Assembly (NCBI GenBank): GCA_946902875.1
Contig: OX336351.1
Span: forward strand, 186,001-250,000
From: Nematopogon swammerdamellus
Taxonomy: Eukaryota; Arthropoda; Insecta; Lepidoptera; Adelidae
DNA length: 64,000 nucleotides
Direction: 5' to 3'
The notes under the pieces are model-generated. The model was not told the origin of the DNA. It was given only the letters and a program-made list of their open reading frames with translations, and did no database searches. Numbering within the stretch: position 1 is the first letter of the stretch; every line of letters starts with the position of its first letter. Of this stretch, positions 63,965-64,000 are shown in pieces. Made by a program: the position numbers and the translations under genes.

Positions 63965-64000
63965 TATATAGCAGAGCTACGGCTCCAATGATTTTTTTTT

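Overview
The window looks like insect chromosomal DNA, most probably from a moth or butterfly. The evidence is arthropod (TTAGG)n telomeric repeats, four TRAS-type non-LTR retrotransposons inserted into them, Helitron ends of the kind common in Lepidoptera, tRNA- and 5S-derived SINEs, Jockey-like LINE relics and a Tigger element. Only one cellular gene is recognisable: a partial DTW-domain (DTWD2-like) tRNA acp3U transferase at 2482-3277. Almost everything else that can be assigned is mobile or tandemly repeated DNA.

Left part, 1-24338. A TIR element with a 77-codon ORF (556-1568) is followed by a Helitron helicase relic (1797-2060), a partly triplicated DTWD2-like exon and its last exon, an apparently intact Tigger (3941-6021), and a Helitron-linked satellite with a 135-bp dimeric period (7061-8270). 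A TCAGG/TTAGG variant array (8271-8467), a 465-bp spacer and then pure (TTAGG)n come next. The TTAGG blocks are interrupted by four minus-strand TRAS elements: A (9003-11909, 5' truncated, frameshifted), B (12061-13798, 5' truncated), D (13911-22510, full length with two open ORFs) and C (22757-24338, nearly identical to B, running into a gap). This is the order expected when walking from chromosome body into a telomere, with the G-rich strand pointing right.

Gap, 24339-24538: exactly 200 N. A scaffold join inside a telomere-like array is a candidate mis-join or fusion point.

Right part, 24539-64000. It opens with an irregular TTAGGAT-word satellite (to 25354), then a 2.9-kb 25-bp minisatellite (26246-29138). 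After that comes about 35 kb of non-coding sequence in which CpG-rich segments alternate with repeats. Some CpG-rich segments end in good splice donors (about 29552 and 41995) and could be non-coding first exons or promoters. The repeats include a SINE family whose head joins tRNA-like A and B boxes around a 5S rRNA segment, a near-perfect 136-bp inverted repeat, a 27-bp minisatellite, a 36-bp perfect palindrome flanked by an 8-bp target duplication, hAT, Jockey and other LINE relics, and a second copy of the 77-codon TIR element (56433-57310) with a perfect 9-bp target duplication. I found no convincing protein-coding exon of a cellular gene right of the gap.

How the parts act together: TRAS ORF1 (zinc-knuckle RNA-binding protein) and ORF2 (endonuclease, reverse transcriptase, RNase H) would form the RNP that targets TTAGG. 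The poly(A)-to-CCTAA junctions fit priming from a TTAGG strand cut between T and A. The SINEs carry no proteins and would depend on LINE enzymes supplied elsewhere.
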